A stretch of DNA of 64,000 nt from Nothopassalora personata (lineage: Eukaryota > Ascomycota > Dothideomycetes > Mycosphaerellales > Mycosphaerellaceae), in assembly GCA_033816765.1 (NCBI GenBank), contig CM066297.1:2040573-2104572 (forward strand), written 5' to 3'. Position numbers and translations under genes: made by a program. Under the pieces are notes generated by a model that was given only the letters and a program-made list of their open reading frames with translations, did no database searches and was not told where the DNA came from. Positions 52,372-62,938 of the stretch are shown piece by piece. Numbering within the stretch: the stretch's first letter is position 1; every line of letters starts with the position of its first letter.

Positions 52372-53862
52372 ATTGAGATATCCAAAACAGAGAAGAATTG
52401 ATATCTTAGGGTACTGGGAATATGCCAACTAGGTCTTCGTAACGACAGTTGAAGGAGCAAGGAACATACAACAGTCGACGAAATGCGTGTTAAAAGTAAC
52501 CATCATTCAAGGCGATGACGACTGCTCCGATGGATGACACGGGCAGGAACCAGACAAATACGAACATGATGTCGGTTCTCATCCTAAGCCACACTGCAAA
52601 AGAGCCTTCCTGCGATCCCATGGCTCGCGCTTCGTGTCTTTCATGTCAAGCTTGGAGGGAAATGGATAGCGTCGCGGCCAGACCGTGACGATGTCTTCAC
52701 CGCACCAATCAGGCAGCTTCCTGGGAATCAAAATAGCCGTTGAGCCTCCAAACGGAATTCTCTCTTCCCCTACCCCCAGCTGGCCGATTGCCCCCCTGCC
52801 TACGAATTAGATGTTAAACAAAACCCCATCAAATGCGACTTTTTTTGAGCACTTTGGCGCGCAAAGCTTTCGCTTTAGGGGCCGCTCGAGTACTCGCACG
52901 CATTGAGACTGAAGCCTCTGCGCTCGTACGTCGCTCCCGGCCAAAAGCCAGAGGGTTAGGGATTTTCGAGGTGCAGTTTGAAGTGTTGGGCACATCAGAT
53001 CTATCGGCATCGCCTCGGGGGAAAGCGGCCAGCCGGGGGCAGGGGAATGAGGTCCAAACGGCACTTTACTCGACGCGTGGTTGACCGATCGATTTGCAGT
53101 CCTATAAGTGTTTAGGCTACGGAGCGACCTGCGCTAACATCAACAGCCTGGTCGCAGGTCGTACTTCTGAATGGGCCTGATGGTGACGGAAGTGCTAGCC
53201 AGGGTGTTGTAGGGACACAAAAAATGGGGCCGCTATCGCTTCAAAGGGTCAGGATTGCGCATAAGCGGCGAAAGCTACAGATATGTGCATGAGTTGACAA
53301 AAGGGATACGCGTCCATGGTGCTTTCGTGATGTTTCTGCTGGATCTGTCGGATGTTCGGTAGATCAACAACAAGTGATGCTGCTGATGCGCGAGCCACGC
53401 CACCAGGAGAGCATCCAGGCAGCTGCTTGTGCGACTGACGTCCGTCCATTGCAGTTATGATGTTGGCATCTACAGGCTCTACTATGATGCTGACATTTTG
53501 TCTGCCGGAAGCGTCTACATGGACATGTCCCACCGAGGTTTTCTATTTCCCGGCCCGGGGGGAATAACTTGTGTTTAAGAGTACAATCCTTTTTCGTCGC
53601 TGCTGATGATCCGGACCTTTCGTTCATGATGTGGCATGCGGGAAAGAAGGAAGGATCAAAGCGCGAAGAAGGGAAGTCGGGCATCCGCTTGCCGAGACCG
53701 GCAAGCTCATGCACGTGGCCTCGGAAATGTTTGGCACATCTCGGCAACGAAGAATACTCTCGTACGAGGTATAAGCTCCCTCATGACAAATTCCGTGGGT
53801 CAATCCTAGAGCCGACTCGACCGGACAGCGAGCGTGCACCATGAGAGGCTCCCACCGCAACC
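52372..53862. other. Divergent spacer GH17 / DPH4
   Basis: About 1.5 kb. ORFs of up to 127 aa on both strands (for example 53364-53747 minus, Cys-rich by chance) show no domain. Presumably promoters and leaders of the two divergent genes. Confidence 0.45.
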
Positions 53863-54363
53863 ATGGCAATCACGATAGACTATTACCAGATACTAGGCCT
53901 TGATGACAGCAAGATCGGAAAGCCTCTGCCGATATCAGAAGTCAAACAGGCATATCGAAAGGCCTTGCTCTATCATCACCCTGACAAACAGAACAACGAC
54001 GCTACCCGACCAAGCAGGAACGAATCCATCCCTTCTATCGATGCGATCACAAACGCGTACAAAGTGCTTTCGGATCCTGCAGCACGAACCGAGTATGACC
54101 GCGAACTGAGGTTACAGCGTCCGGACGATGACGAAGCAGGCAAATTCAACACTCGTCACACTGGTATGGAAACTGTCGACCTTGAGGAATTGGACTATGA
54201 CGAGGACGGTGAGTGCTGGACGCGACCATGTCGATGTGGCAACCAGCCAGCGTTCGTGATCACAGAGCCTGAGCTGGAGAAGAATGCAGACTATAATGAG
54301 CTTGTCACTGGGTGCAAAGGTTGCAGTCTTTGGCTCAAAGTCTTGTTCAGTGTGGCAGATTGA
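53863..54363 (+). CDS. DPH4: Diphthamide biosynthesis J-protein Dph4 (Jjj3)
   Basis: Small J-protein acting in diphthamide synthesis on eEF2, where Dph4 is thought to help iron delivery or reduction for the Dph1-Dph2 enzyme. 166 aa, single exon. The J-domain occupies about 5-80 with the HPD motif at His39-Pro40-Asp41 (ALLYHHPDKQ) and NAYKVLSDPAARTEYDREL. A C-terminal CSL (DPH-type) zinc finger follows: WTRPCRCGNQPAFVI and LVTGCKGCSLWLKV, with Cys123, Cys125, Cys151 and Cys154 as ligands, preceded by the acidic LEELDYDEDG motif typical of CSL domains. Complete by length and motifs. Confidence 0.95.
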   Translation: MAITIDYYQILGLDDSKIGKPLPISEVKQAYRKALLYHHPDKQNNDATRPSRNESIPSIDAITNAYKVLSDPAARTEYDRELRLQRPDDDEAGKFNTRHTGMETVDLEELDYDEDGECWTRPCRCGNQPAFVITEPELEKNADYNELVTGCKGCSLWLKVLFSVAD

Positions 54364-54982
54364 ACGTGCGGCACCAGAGAACTCAGAGCAGGATTGACAG
54401 ACGTTTCGAAGCGCGCGAAAGGTCTTGCGCCATCCCCACCTGCTTTCGCTGGCTTATACTGTCTCGTATATCTACTGGGTTGTAACTGGTTTGGCAGATG
54501 ACGGCTGAGTCAGGATGGTATGAGTCTTGAGCTTCTGGCAGCTGGTTGAGTAAGCTTGAGACTTGCGGGCCGCGAAGCGAAGCAATGCACTGCATCAAAT
54601 GTGAACTGGCTGCATCCATTGCAAAGCACTGCAAAGTGGTTCTTGAGGGTGGTCACTAACCGCAGGCGACTATCAAAATTAATGGTCTGCCGAACATCTA
54701 TTCTCGCCCGAAAAAATACCACAGATGGGCTGGACCCACGGCCTTTCAGGGTATCCACCTCTTGTAGGTCGCAGCCGTTTCTCCTTGCCAAGATCGGCAT
54801 CAGCATACAGATACCATTCGACGGACCTGGTCACAAGCAGTCAGCTGCACGACAAATAGCCGAATACATCAAGTCTTCTTCTGCAGTGCTTCTTGGCCAT
54901 ACTTCACGTCTTTTGCTCTGAATGACATGCCTCCACAATTTCAATTTTTCTGTGAACAAGTCGCTCAGGCACTGACTTTCCA
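54364..54982. other. Spacer between DPH4 and the MFS pseudogene
   Basis: About 620 bp with only shadow ORFs; nothing recognisable. Confidence 0.45.
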
Positions 54983-56743
54983 ATGGACGACGAGAAACGA
55001 TTACCACCCGGCACAATCCGCCTTATCGACGTTGAAGGCAACCTTCTCTCGCCAAACATGCCTCGAGCACAACCGAACAAGATATTGTGCTTCTGCCGCG
55101 ACCGTTTGACGATCCTGAGGACCTCTGAACTGGTCTTTCGAACGGAAGATGCTCGCGATTTCATGCGTGCTCATGTACACTCTGATGGTTGCTCTACCCT
55201 CTGCGTCAGCGTATCGGGTAGTGAAGCCAATCGAGAAAGCGACTGGTCTAACATTAAACACCTTTAGCACTGGGGCCATGTTCCTTGCTCATGGTTGGGC
55301 ATGTGTATTTTGGCAGCCTTAGGCTCTGCAGTACGGCAAGCGGCCAGCGTACCTGATCAGTATGGTAACAAGTATTGTTATCACAGGCGCTGCACCGCCA
55401 TGTACCACGAGAGGCACATGACTTGCCAACAAAAGTGCTAAAGCAGTCGTCGGAGCACCTGTGGAAGCATTATGCGAGATCAGCATCACCGATATATCGT
55501 CGCTCACGAAAGGCCAAAGTACCTCGCGTGGTATGGCCTCAGCTTGTTCATCACTGGCAAGCTAGCACCAATGCTCGCAGGCTTCATAAATGACGGCCAA
55601 GATTGGAGATGGTTCCAATGGTGGACAGCTATCTGGATCGGCATCGCGTTCGTCTACTGCTTCTTCCTTATGCAAGAGACGAATAACGATCGTGTGCAGG
55701 CTCCTGGGGCTGAAGCATCCGTAATGCCATTTGAAACCTCCTGCGATGCAACGACTTCTACCGACCAGCTAGATGAAGAAGACCTAAACCGCATCGCGAT
55801 AATTACCGCGACCGCCACAGATATGGAAGCCGGCCGCACCATCTCCCACACCCGCAAGACCTATTGGCAGAAACTTAGCCTCCTTGATGAAAAGCGTCCA
55901 AACCGCATACTTGACATCTTTCTAGGCCCCTTCAGAGGTTTAACATATCTGGTAGTCGTCTATGCAGGATTGATGTCCGGCGCCATGCCTTTCGTCTGGT
56001 CTGGAGGTCAAAATGCCACGATTGGCACGGTATACACGAAAATACCATGGCTTCTCCACTACAGCTATCGCGGCAGCATATAGTGTTGGAGCCTTCGGTT
56101 TTCTGATCGGGTAAGAACTTACTTCCTCGTCTCGCATCTTGTCTTCTCCCATGCTAACCACTGTCGCAGCTCCTACTACTGCGGCAAAATGGGTCGAATG
56201 CTAACTATCCGCCTGATCCGCAAACGTGGCGGCAACTCTGAGCCTCAAGATATGCTTTACATGTTCATCGCCTCGATGATCCTCGATCCTTCTCCATGCT
56301 ACTCTACGGGTCTTGACGTGACATACGGAGTCCACTGGTTTGCCTTAGTCTTCAATCAGGCGTCCCTCGCAATCTCCATGTCGCTCTGTGTGGCGGGAGC
56401 TATCAGCCATGCTATCAATTCGTACCATGCAATTGAGCGGCGACATCATGACCACTCTGATCTCGATCAGGGATACGTTGACCTTTACTGTGAACTATGG
56501 GTAAGTGATGGAAGTCTCGACTCACAAGTCATGCACGCTGCTGAAACCCTGGTCTTTAGGTTCATCCCTTGGCTCAACGCGCTAGGCTATCGTGATACAT
56601 CCATCATGGTGGCCCTTATCGGCTTTGCTTGGAACGCATCGTTGCGCGTGATGGTAAAGATTGGGCCAGAGCTCAAGGCGAGCTCCGGAGACCGGTGCTG
56701 GAGGGATGTCGCGAGGGTGAGGGCGAAGGGTCTGAGTCATTAG
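54983..56743 (+). pseudogene. MFS transporter pseudogene
   Basis: Remains of a twelve-helix major facilitator transporter spread over three frames. The N-terminus is DEKRLPPGTIRLIDVEGNLL at 54983, after which several single-base shifts break the frame (around 55078, 55120 and 55260-55500). The middle reads YLAWYGLSLFITGKLAPMLA, DWRWFQWWTAIWIGIAFVYC and PNRILDIFLGPFRGLTYLVV. A shift in the A run at 56039-56042 follows, then two likely introns (about 56110-56168 and 56500-56560) with good splice sites. Paired shifts near 56284 and 56313 and another near 56435 disrupt further helices. The end ALIGFAWNASLRVMVK to ARVRAKGLSH is intact. The lesions are mainly small indels. Not translatable as a transporter. 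Confidence 0.85.
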
Positions 56744-57439
56744 CAAGGTATAGAGAGCTGCGAGACGTCGTGAAGTTGCGACTTCGGCAAGCGCAACTGT
56801 ACCCAGAAGTTAGGCCTTACGAGCTTGGCAGCGCTATCAAGGGCTATGTGTTTCCCTTGCACATGACTGACCTTGAGATTGCCATTGCCGCTACCGCACA
56901 CTCGCAAATCGAAGGCTAAGTGACCCCTTACTTCTAGATCGCAATCTATACTCTCTCTAGCGGAGGGCCTCGATTTTGAAAAGTTGGATATAAATAATAA
57001 CAAGGCTATATTATCCTATTACAGTGCCAAAATCTCGCACGTTCTTTAAGCCCGGGGCGTTCACGTCGATACAGGATACGAGCTCTGCAATAATAGACTA
57101 CAGAGTACGCGGATTTGACGCTGGCAAAGGGATTCGCAAGTAGCTAGCTAGTCACCTTACGGCCAATTTGCAAGTAGCCGTCTACGCGTCTAAAAAAAGA
57201 GGTGAGGTGGTGGAGCTTCGCCAAAGAACCCTCGATAATGACGCTGGACGAGCAAAAGACAGTCTCGCAGCCACGGCTGGGCATTTGCCTCATTCACGGG
57301 ATATTATCGCTTCCACTCACCTAGAGGAGGTGGCACGATCTGATAAGATCATAAAAGTCCTGAAGAAGTAAGTCTTCACAGATTCAAGGTTGGAAACAAT
57401 CCCCCCCCCCCCCAATCGCCTTAACCTCTCTCGCCAACC
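56744..57439. other. AT-rich spacer with a poly-C tract
   Basis: About 700 bp. A run of 13 C at 57401-57413 lies just before the next ATG. The open frame at 57168-57371 has no ATG start and no domain. Confidence 0.5.
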
Positions 57440-57990
57440 ATGAAATTCCCGCTCTCCCTCCTCTCCCTTCTCCTTGGCGCCTCATTCGCTGCAGCTGGGT
57501 GAGCCCCCTCCCCCTTCTCCTTCAATCAGTCCTGTTGGCTCACGAGATGACGAAAGAACGTACCGGGGCCGCACAGAAGGTAAGACGAACATTGCTATCG
57601 GGAACATTGCAGGCGTGTGCCGTAGTGCGGGAGGAACGCCGCATGATTCCGTAAGTCTTTTGCCCTTGATGTCGATGTTGAGGAGCTGAGTGTAGTTTTC
57701 AAGTCCTGCTGCCTCCCTGCTGGGAAAGAAGACGCCTTCGATGATGGGTGCAAGGACAATGGCGGTACAAAACAACCAAGCAGTACTACTTGTTAAATGG
57801 TGACGGCACAGAGGATGAAGAGCATGTCCGTTTACAATTGATGGAGATTGTCCTTTTCCTCATTGTCGTAGGAAAACGGAGGCGTGACCGGATGCGATCT
57901 GTTGATACATCAATGCATTGCTTGTCAATGTCACGATGATTTGGTCGTAGACTTCCATTATGCCCATCTCCATTTGATGTTGATCCGCAG
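57440..57990 (+). CDS. Possible small secreted peptide gene, exon structure unresolved
   Basis: ATG 57440 opens a textbook signal peptide (MKFPLSLLSLLLGASFAAA) that ends at a GTGAGC donor (exon 57440-57498). Downstream, one frame reads NIAIGNIAGVCRSAGGTPHD up to a GTAAGT donor at about 57652. After an acceptor TCGTAG near 57871 the phase-compatible continuation is ENGGVTGCDLLIHQCIACQC. These pieces look like a cysteine-containing secreted peptide, but the link between the signal peptide and the second block is not clear and the end is unknown. The given coordinates are therefore an outline, not a final model. A minus-strand reading of the same region is also partly open. Confidence 0.3.
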
Positions 57991-58024
57991 GATCTCATCC
58001 TACTGTAGCTCAAGCACATACCCG

Positions 58025-58667
58025 CTACTCCGCCTTCGTCTCACCCAAACTCTGCTGCGTCGCCGTCGGCGGCCTCGTGGGATTCTTCACTCCTCCCTTG
58101 CCCGGATCATCTTTCCTCCAGATGTTGGGATATGGCTGGAACACGTATTAGCATATTCTCCTGTTGCAGGTCCTCATTCCACGCTATGTATGTTTCTTGC
58201 TCGCTGCACTCAACTCACCTCCTCAAAAGCCAGACTAGTCTGTCTCTCCTTCAAATGCTTCCGAGCCCTCGCATCCACCTTATAGTCCCCCTCCCTCCTC
58301 GTACTAATATCATCCTGCGAACCTCTCGGAGTCGCTACGGCGGATTGATGATCGTCTTTGCCGCCGGCTTTGATGAAGCGATTTGAGACGTTGGAGGTCG
58401 AGGCAGTTTCGAAAGTGTTGCTGCATGGATGTTGTGAGCGTGAGGAAAGGGTATACGTTACTGGCAGCGCAAGGCGGAGATTGGAGGAAGGAGGTCTTCT
58501 TACCCAGTAGGGCTCTTGACGGGGTAGGGATAGATGGAGGTGAATATCAAGGCTCCGCCAAAGCCTATGAGAGCTATGGCTTGGGTTTGCTTTGAGGGAA
58601 GGCGGGAGAAGAAGCCTCTTGGCTTGGCTTTGCCGGTTTGGTGAGCTTGGTTCTCTGGGGTCGGCAT
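58025..58667 (-). CDS. Small single-pass membrane protein (158 aa), three exons
   Basis: Minus-strand gene with exons 58667-58504, 58420-58219 and 58135-58025 and two 83-nt introns (GTAAGA...ATGCAG; GTGAGT...TTCCAG); phases match throughout. The protein begins MPTPENQAHQTGKAKPRGFF and has one membrane segment (AIALIGFGGALIFTSIYPY, about residues 30-48). It then becomes hydrophilic (FIKAGGKDDHQSAVATPRG; ARARKHLKERQTSLAFEE) and ends PTATQQSLGETKAE. The short basic N-terminus followed by one helix would suit the inner mitochondrial membrane or the ER; this is inference. Without the last splice the protein would end two residues after the donor, but the third exon reads cleanly to TAG. Family not recognised. 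Confidence 0.68.
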
Positions 58668-59348
58668 GGTGGTTGTGTTGTCGTTTGGTGTTGTGCGCTG
58701 TAGTCAACTGCTTTGCGAGGGATGCAAGAAAGGGCCAAGTAAGAAGAGAGTGTTGTGATACTACCATCGATCGTGGTCGAGGTCGAGTGTTGGAGCGTGT
58801 CGTCAGAGAATTGCCTTTGCCATACATCTCGTACAGTACCGCCAGGCGGGCGATGGCGATGACTCTCATGTGATGGGCTTGTGATGACCGCCATGTGATG
58901 TGCTGGTGATGACACTTTCCACCGTTTGTGCACCTCCAACGTCGAACTCGATGTTTAGAGTGAAGCGAGCCTGTCGGAGTCGATAGCGGCTTAAGCGAGG
59001 TCGACATGTACGACGAGCGAGATCGTAACCACTTGGCACACAATATGCTGTTGTAGACAACCCAGGTCGACGACGCCTGCCACAAACCGACTGATAGTTA
59101 TTCGCAGCGCACTGTATAAGCTCATGTTGGTATATAACATGCGATGCTTATACGAGATGGTGGCAAGTAGGTGGCCGTGAATGTGATGATGGTCGTGCCT
59201 TCATCTATCCTTCAAAAATGGCATTAACAATATATGGCTCCTCCCTTGCCGTGCATTACCAACATATCTACATCGAAGTATGTGTACATTTTGTCCTGAT
59301 CCCTTCCATGCTTGTCATTTCATACCATCCGCAGTCCTGTCAACCTGC
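58668..59348. other. Spacer between membrane protein gene and PIR gene
   Basis: About 680 bp, promoter side of the 158-aa gene and 3' side of the PIR gene. Open frames here are continuations of exon frames without support. Confidence 0.45.
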
Positions 59349-59995
59349 TTACAAGACGAAAGCGACCATGGCACCAAGAGCAGCCAAAAAGCCAGTGGCG
59401 GCAACCTGGACACCGGCACCAGTGTAGGGCTGGACGGATGGGGATGGGCGGGCAGCGGTGCTGTTACCAGTTGGTGCCTGGATCTGACCGTCACCGATCT
59501 GGGTGACTGGGTTACCGGTTGGTGCCTGAATCTGACCGTCACCAATCTGTGTTACCGGGTTTCCGGTTGGTGCTTGAATCTGGCCGTCACCAATCTGGGA
59601 GACCGGAGCGCCGGTGGCAGATGTGGCAGCCTGAATCTGGCCGTCACCAATTTGGGAGACCGGAGCGGCGGACGCAGATGTGGCAGCCTGAATCTGACCG
59701 TCACCAATCTGGGAGACTGGAGCGGCGGACGCAGATGTAGCAGCCTGAATCTGGCCGTCACCAATCTGGGAGACTGGAGCGGCGGACGCAGAGGTAGCGG
59801 CCTGGATTTGACCGTCGCCGATCTGGGAGACGGGGGCAGCGGAACTGCTGGTAGCAGCCTGGATCTGACCGTCGCCTGAATGATCTGTCAGTCACGTTCT
59901 TTGATTAAGTACTTGAGACCAGACGTACCAATCTGGCCAACGCCAGCCTGAGCGGCGGCGAGACCGGCGAATGCAACGACTGCGGCGACCTTCAT
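59349..59995 (-). CDS. PIR-repeat cell-wall protein
   Basis: Two exons, 59995-59929 and 59875-59349, with a 53-nt intron (59876-59928, GTACGT...ATTCAG), for 197 aa. The signal peptide [16 protein letters not shown] is followed by eight PIR units, each carrying the QIGDGQIQA core. Five are of the 19-residue [14 protein letters not shown] type and the last three are shorter, [14 protein letters not shown]. In yeast PIR proteins the first Gln of DGQ forms an alkali-labile ester with beta-1,3-glucan. The C-terminus ([14 protein letters not shown]) looks like a GPI signal, so both anchoring modes are possible; Kex2 sites and the cysteine tail of yeast PIRs are absent. Splicing falls inside the first repeat (QIG joined to DGQIQ). 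On the plus strand the repeat opens false ORFs. Confidence 0.9.
59404..59880 (-). repeat. Eight in-frame PIR repeats
   Basis: Eight copies of a TCTG(A/G)CCGTC-containing unit (plus-strand reading) with periods of 57 bp for the first units of the protein and 48 bp for the C-terminal ones. Neighbouring units are nearly identical, so copy number is likely to vary between strains. Confidence 0.88.
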
Positions 59996-60951
59996 TTTAA
60001 TGAACGAGTGTGGGTTTTGTGGTGGTGAGGTTGAGGTATTAGTCGTGGAGTTGTAGTAAAAATGATGGTGTGTAGAGAGAGAAGGGCTGCAAGAACGGGC
60101 TTGGTCGACTATAAAGGTCCTTTGCCTCGCAGCCAAATGTCAACCCCACCCGCCAGCAGCAGAGACGTTCACATATTGTGATCTCTTGGCCAACCAGAGG
60201 TACCCACCGTCGCGCGAGTCATCTGAGATAGGTAAACTTTCGACAGATCGAGCATCAACTTGGCAGTTTGGGTTTGGTGGCTTGTGGTACACGACCAAGT
60301 AGCTCAGCAAGTGCATTTCAAGCTGCAGCCAGCGTCAACAACATGAGCTCGTATCAGTTGTGGAGCTTTCTTCAGTGTCTCAGCAAAATCTGTGAGATGA
60401 CAGTCGTTGCAACAACGCGCTGGTGATGAGCCGCAAGACGTCTCGACGTTGTGTAGGTACAGGGCGATCGCCGAGAGGCGTTTCGGATCAACAGACCTGA
60501 TCAAGGAACGGACGCCACCAAGCCATGCAAAAGCTTGCTGCCGCTTAGCAGCCAGAAACGGTTGAGAACCATGGAGGTGGCGTTCGTACAGTTCGACGGT
60601 CGTTTGAGGAGCTTTCGCGGCTCAGATTGGCCGAATCCATGTGGAGAAACATACAGATTCGCCCAGCAACAACTACTGCAGGTCCGGCCGTTCTATGCCA
60701 GTGTTGCTGCTTATTATGCATTTTGTGATCTTCGAGTACGTTGCAAAGTACCAAGGTGTTGAAAAAACCCGTAAGAATCTCTTTCAGAACGTCTCACATG
60801 CGAAAGATATGAACAATCTTGTATCGCTGAAACGATCACTAGAATAAGTATAGTCAGCTTACCTCACAAACAAGAACGCAGCACCACCGCCTCCAGCCAT
60901 CCTGCAGCTCGAGACGTCGCATGTCTCACTCCAACCACCACCATCACAGCC
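59996..60951. other. Spacer upstream of PIR gene
   Basis: About 950 bp; probable PIR promoter (a TATAAAGG box lies at 60111-60118, about 120 bp before the start on the minus strand as CCTTTATA) plus unassigned sequence. No gene supported. Confidence 0.45.
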
Positions 60952-61844
60952 TTACGATGGACCATTGGTACTGGTCAACTTCCGCGGTCGCTTGTTACCT
61001 GGGCAACTGGCAGATGCTGGGAAGCCGCTACAGTCGCCGCTCTGTGTGTCAAGCGCCTTGGTGGTAGTACGAAGTGTTGCTGCGCCGAAAGAAGGTCCTT
61101 TTACCTGGCCTGACAGCATTTTCTTCACAGAAATGCCATTCACGCCGTAGTCTCTAACGTTGGCGTCTCGGGCTTGACGGATCCTGACGCCAGTAAAGTC
61201 CAGGTCGATAGTGTGACCTTTACTCTTAGCGTATATCCAGACTGATGCATCAGGTTCTTCCGAGGAGAATCCACCTGCGCCAGTATCATCCTTCGGCAGC
61301 GGTCCAGAAGCGAAGCGAATGGTCTGTCCGAGTATGCGTTCCTCGTTGGAGATCGCCTCGAGGCATTGCTTATCTCGCAACACAAGTACCACATCAGCGA
61401 CTTCCAACTGGAAGGTCTCCTCCATGACAGTCAACCAGAATCCCGGCAGCGTCAGACTAGTGGTCAGCTTGAAAGCGAGCTACGGGCACACCACTCCCAC
61501 CTGCAGCTTGAGAGCTTTAAGTCCTCTTGCAACACGCGCAATACGGCCAGGCGTTGGCTCGTCTTGATGATCTACACCTATGTCAGAAGGATAGTCCGAG
61601 CGCGGGAAATATCACTGACTTCCTGTGCATACGAGGAAGTTATTCTGTATAAGACAATTAAGCCATCGACGAAGAAGGACCGTAGAATCGATGCAGCTTT
61701 GTTGGCTTCATTGTCGATGGAGGAGGGCCACACGGTTATTGCATTCTCGCTGCGCGTGAGGTTCTGTATTGGGGCGCCTGCTTTGGAGGCGGAAATAGCT
61801 CGAGAGCTCTCGCCCTCAGGCCGGACATGTTGTTGGCTGTTCAA
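60952..61844 (-). pseudogene. SYLF (Ysc84-like) domain pseudogene
   Basis: SYLF proteins bind phosphoinositides and actin or Las17 at endocytic sites. The minus-strand order of fragments is TVWPSSIDNEANKAASILRS (start of the domain), EPTPGRIARVARGLKALKLQ, then in another frame GGSGVPVARFQADH followed by TAG where Trp is expected (WSxP motif). GILVDCHGGDLPVG follows, then after another shift EVADVVLVLRDKQCLEAISN, SGPLPKDDTGAGGF, VWIYAKSKGHTIDLDFTGVR and DYGVNGISVKKMLSGQVKGP. The last 480 bp are intact to the stop. No in-frame ATG opens the first fragment. A 44-nt intron could explain one break, but the stop and at least two shifts suggest a broken gene. Confidence 0.7.
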
Positions 61845-62938
61845 TCAGCTTGGTAGGATACGTTCGACGAAGCTGAAGCTCGAATGTTGCGACTGCGTGG
61901 ACAGCAGAAGGACTTCTTTTCATGGATGCAATCTGTCCGGCGTGCGGCGTTGCATTGCACTGCTACCTGGTCAGCGCTCGATGCTTTCTGCGCATAGTAG
62001 CTTCTGCTACAGCTTGGAGAGCTGAGCTGCGCCGCTTGCAACGCTTGGCATTCGGCATGCTTTATGCCGATGGAGAAAGGTACGACAGATGGCATATTCT
62101 TCCCCTCGGGATCTGCTTAACTATGGGAAAAGGATGGTTTCAGCCTCCATCGGTAAGTATTGCTTCCTGTCCTTGTCAACAAAGAAAGTCATCTTCTAGG
62201 CTGCTGTCCTAGCTTACCTGCATATAGCTGTGATAGTACGTTCCATCAGAGTGCCTTGTGCTGTCCACGAGCCGAAGACTGTGTCGAGCCTTGCTTCATC
62301 CATTGTTCTGCCGCAAAAATTGGTCTTCAGTCCTGGGAGGCTTGGGCCGGCAGCGTTAGCCAACCTCTCACATCCATTTACCAACGACCTTGGTCATGAT
62401 CTTCGTAAGGGTAATTCTTCATCGACTATGCTAGGGCTAGTTATTGCCGCTGACCTGGGAGCCGACCGTTGCCATTCATGTTTTGGGATAGAGGCCTTAC
62501 AGCGTTTCGTACATGTGAGCGTGGCTGTGCAATTGTGTGGTTCTATTCGACTCCACTAATTCAGGGCATTCCAATCAAATATTGATCGAGGCTGCCTAGA
62601 CAACAGTTAGCTTTCGTTACGCTGTGCACGACGTGCGACTGTGCACCACGTTCTATCCTGGGCGATGCATATCGATCAATGCCATTACAAGTCTCGACAA
62701 CTGCGCCGACGCTGTGCACAGCCAGATGAAGTCTTGTCAATCGTGAAGAAGTAGTCTCCAAGAAGAAGGGTACTTTGTGTTTTCCCCGCGTCACATGCAC
62801 AGCCGCCGTCATCCATGATCCATCGTTCTTCTCGTCGCTTCGACCTCAACATCACCAGACAACCTGCACCACAGCACATCGCATACGACCTGTGCGACCC
62901 GTCCACTGCTTCATCCTCATCGTGAGGACATCAACACC
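61845..62938. other. Spacer upstream of the Bax-inhibitor gene
   Basis: About 1.1 kb. ORFs of up to 109 aa on the plus strand and 84 aa on the minus strand overlap and have no domain. It may include an upstream exon of the broken SYLF gene and the promoter of the next gene. Confidence 0.45.

Noticed and set aside
57168..57371. 67-aa open frame with amphipathic sequence
   Set aside because: No ATG start, no domain and no splice partner; probably chance in an AT-rich spacer.
59280..59879. 199-aa plus-strand repeat ORF ([13 protein letters not shown] units)
   Set aside because: It is the antisense reading of the PIR repeats; the minus strand has signal peptide, intron and the known PIR core.
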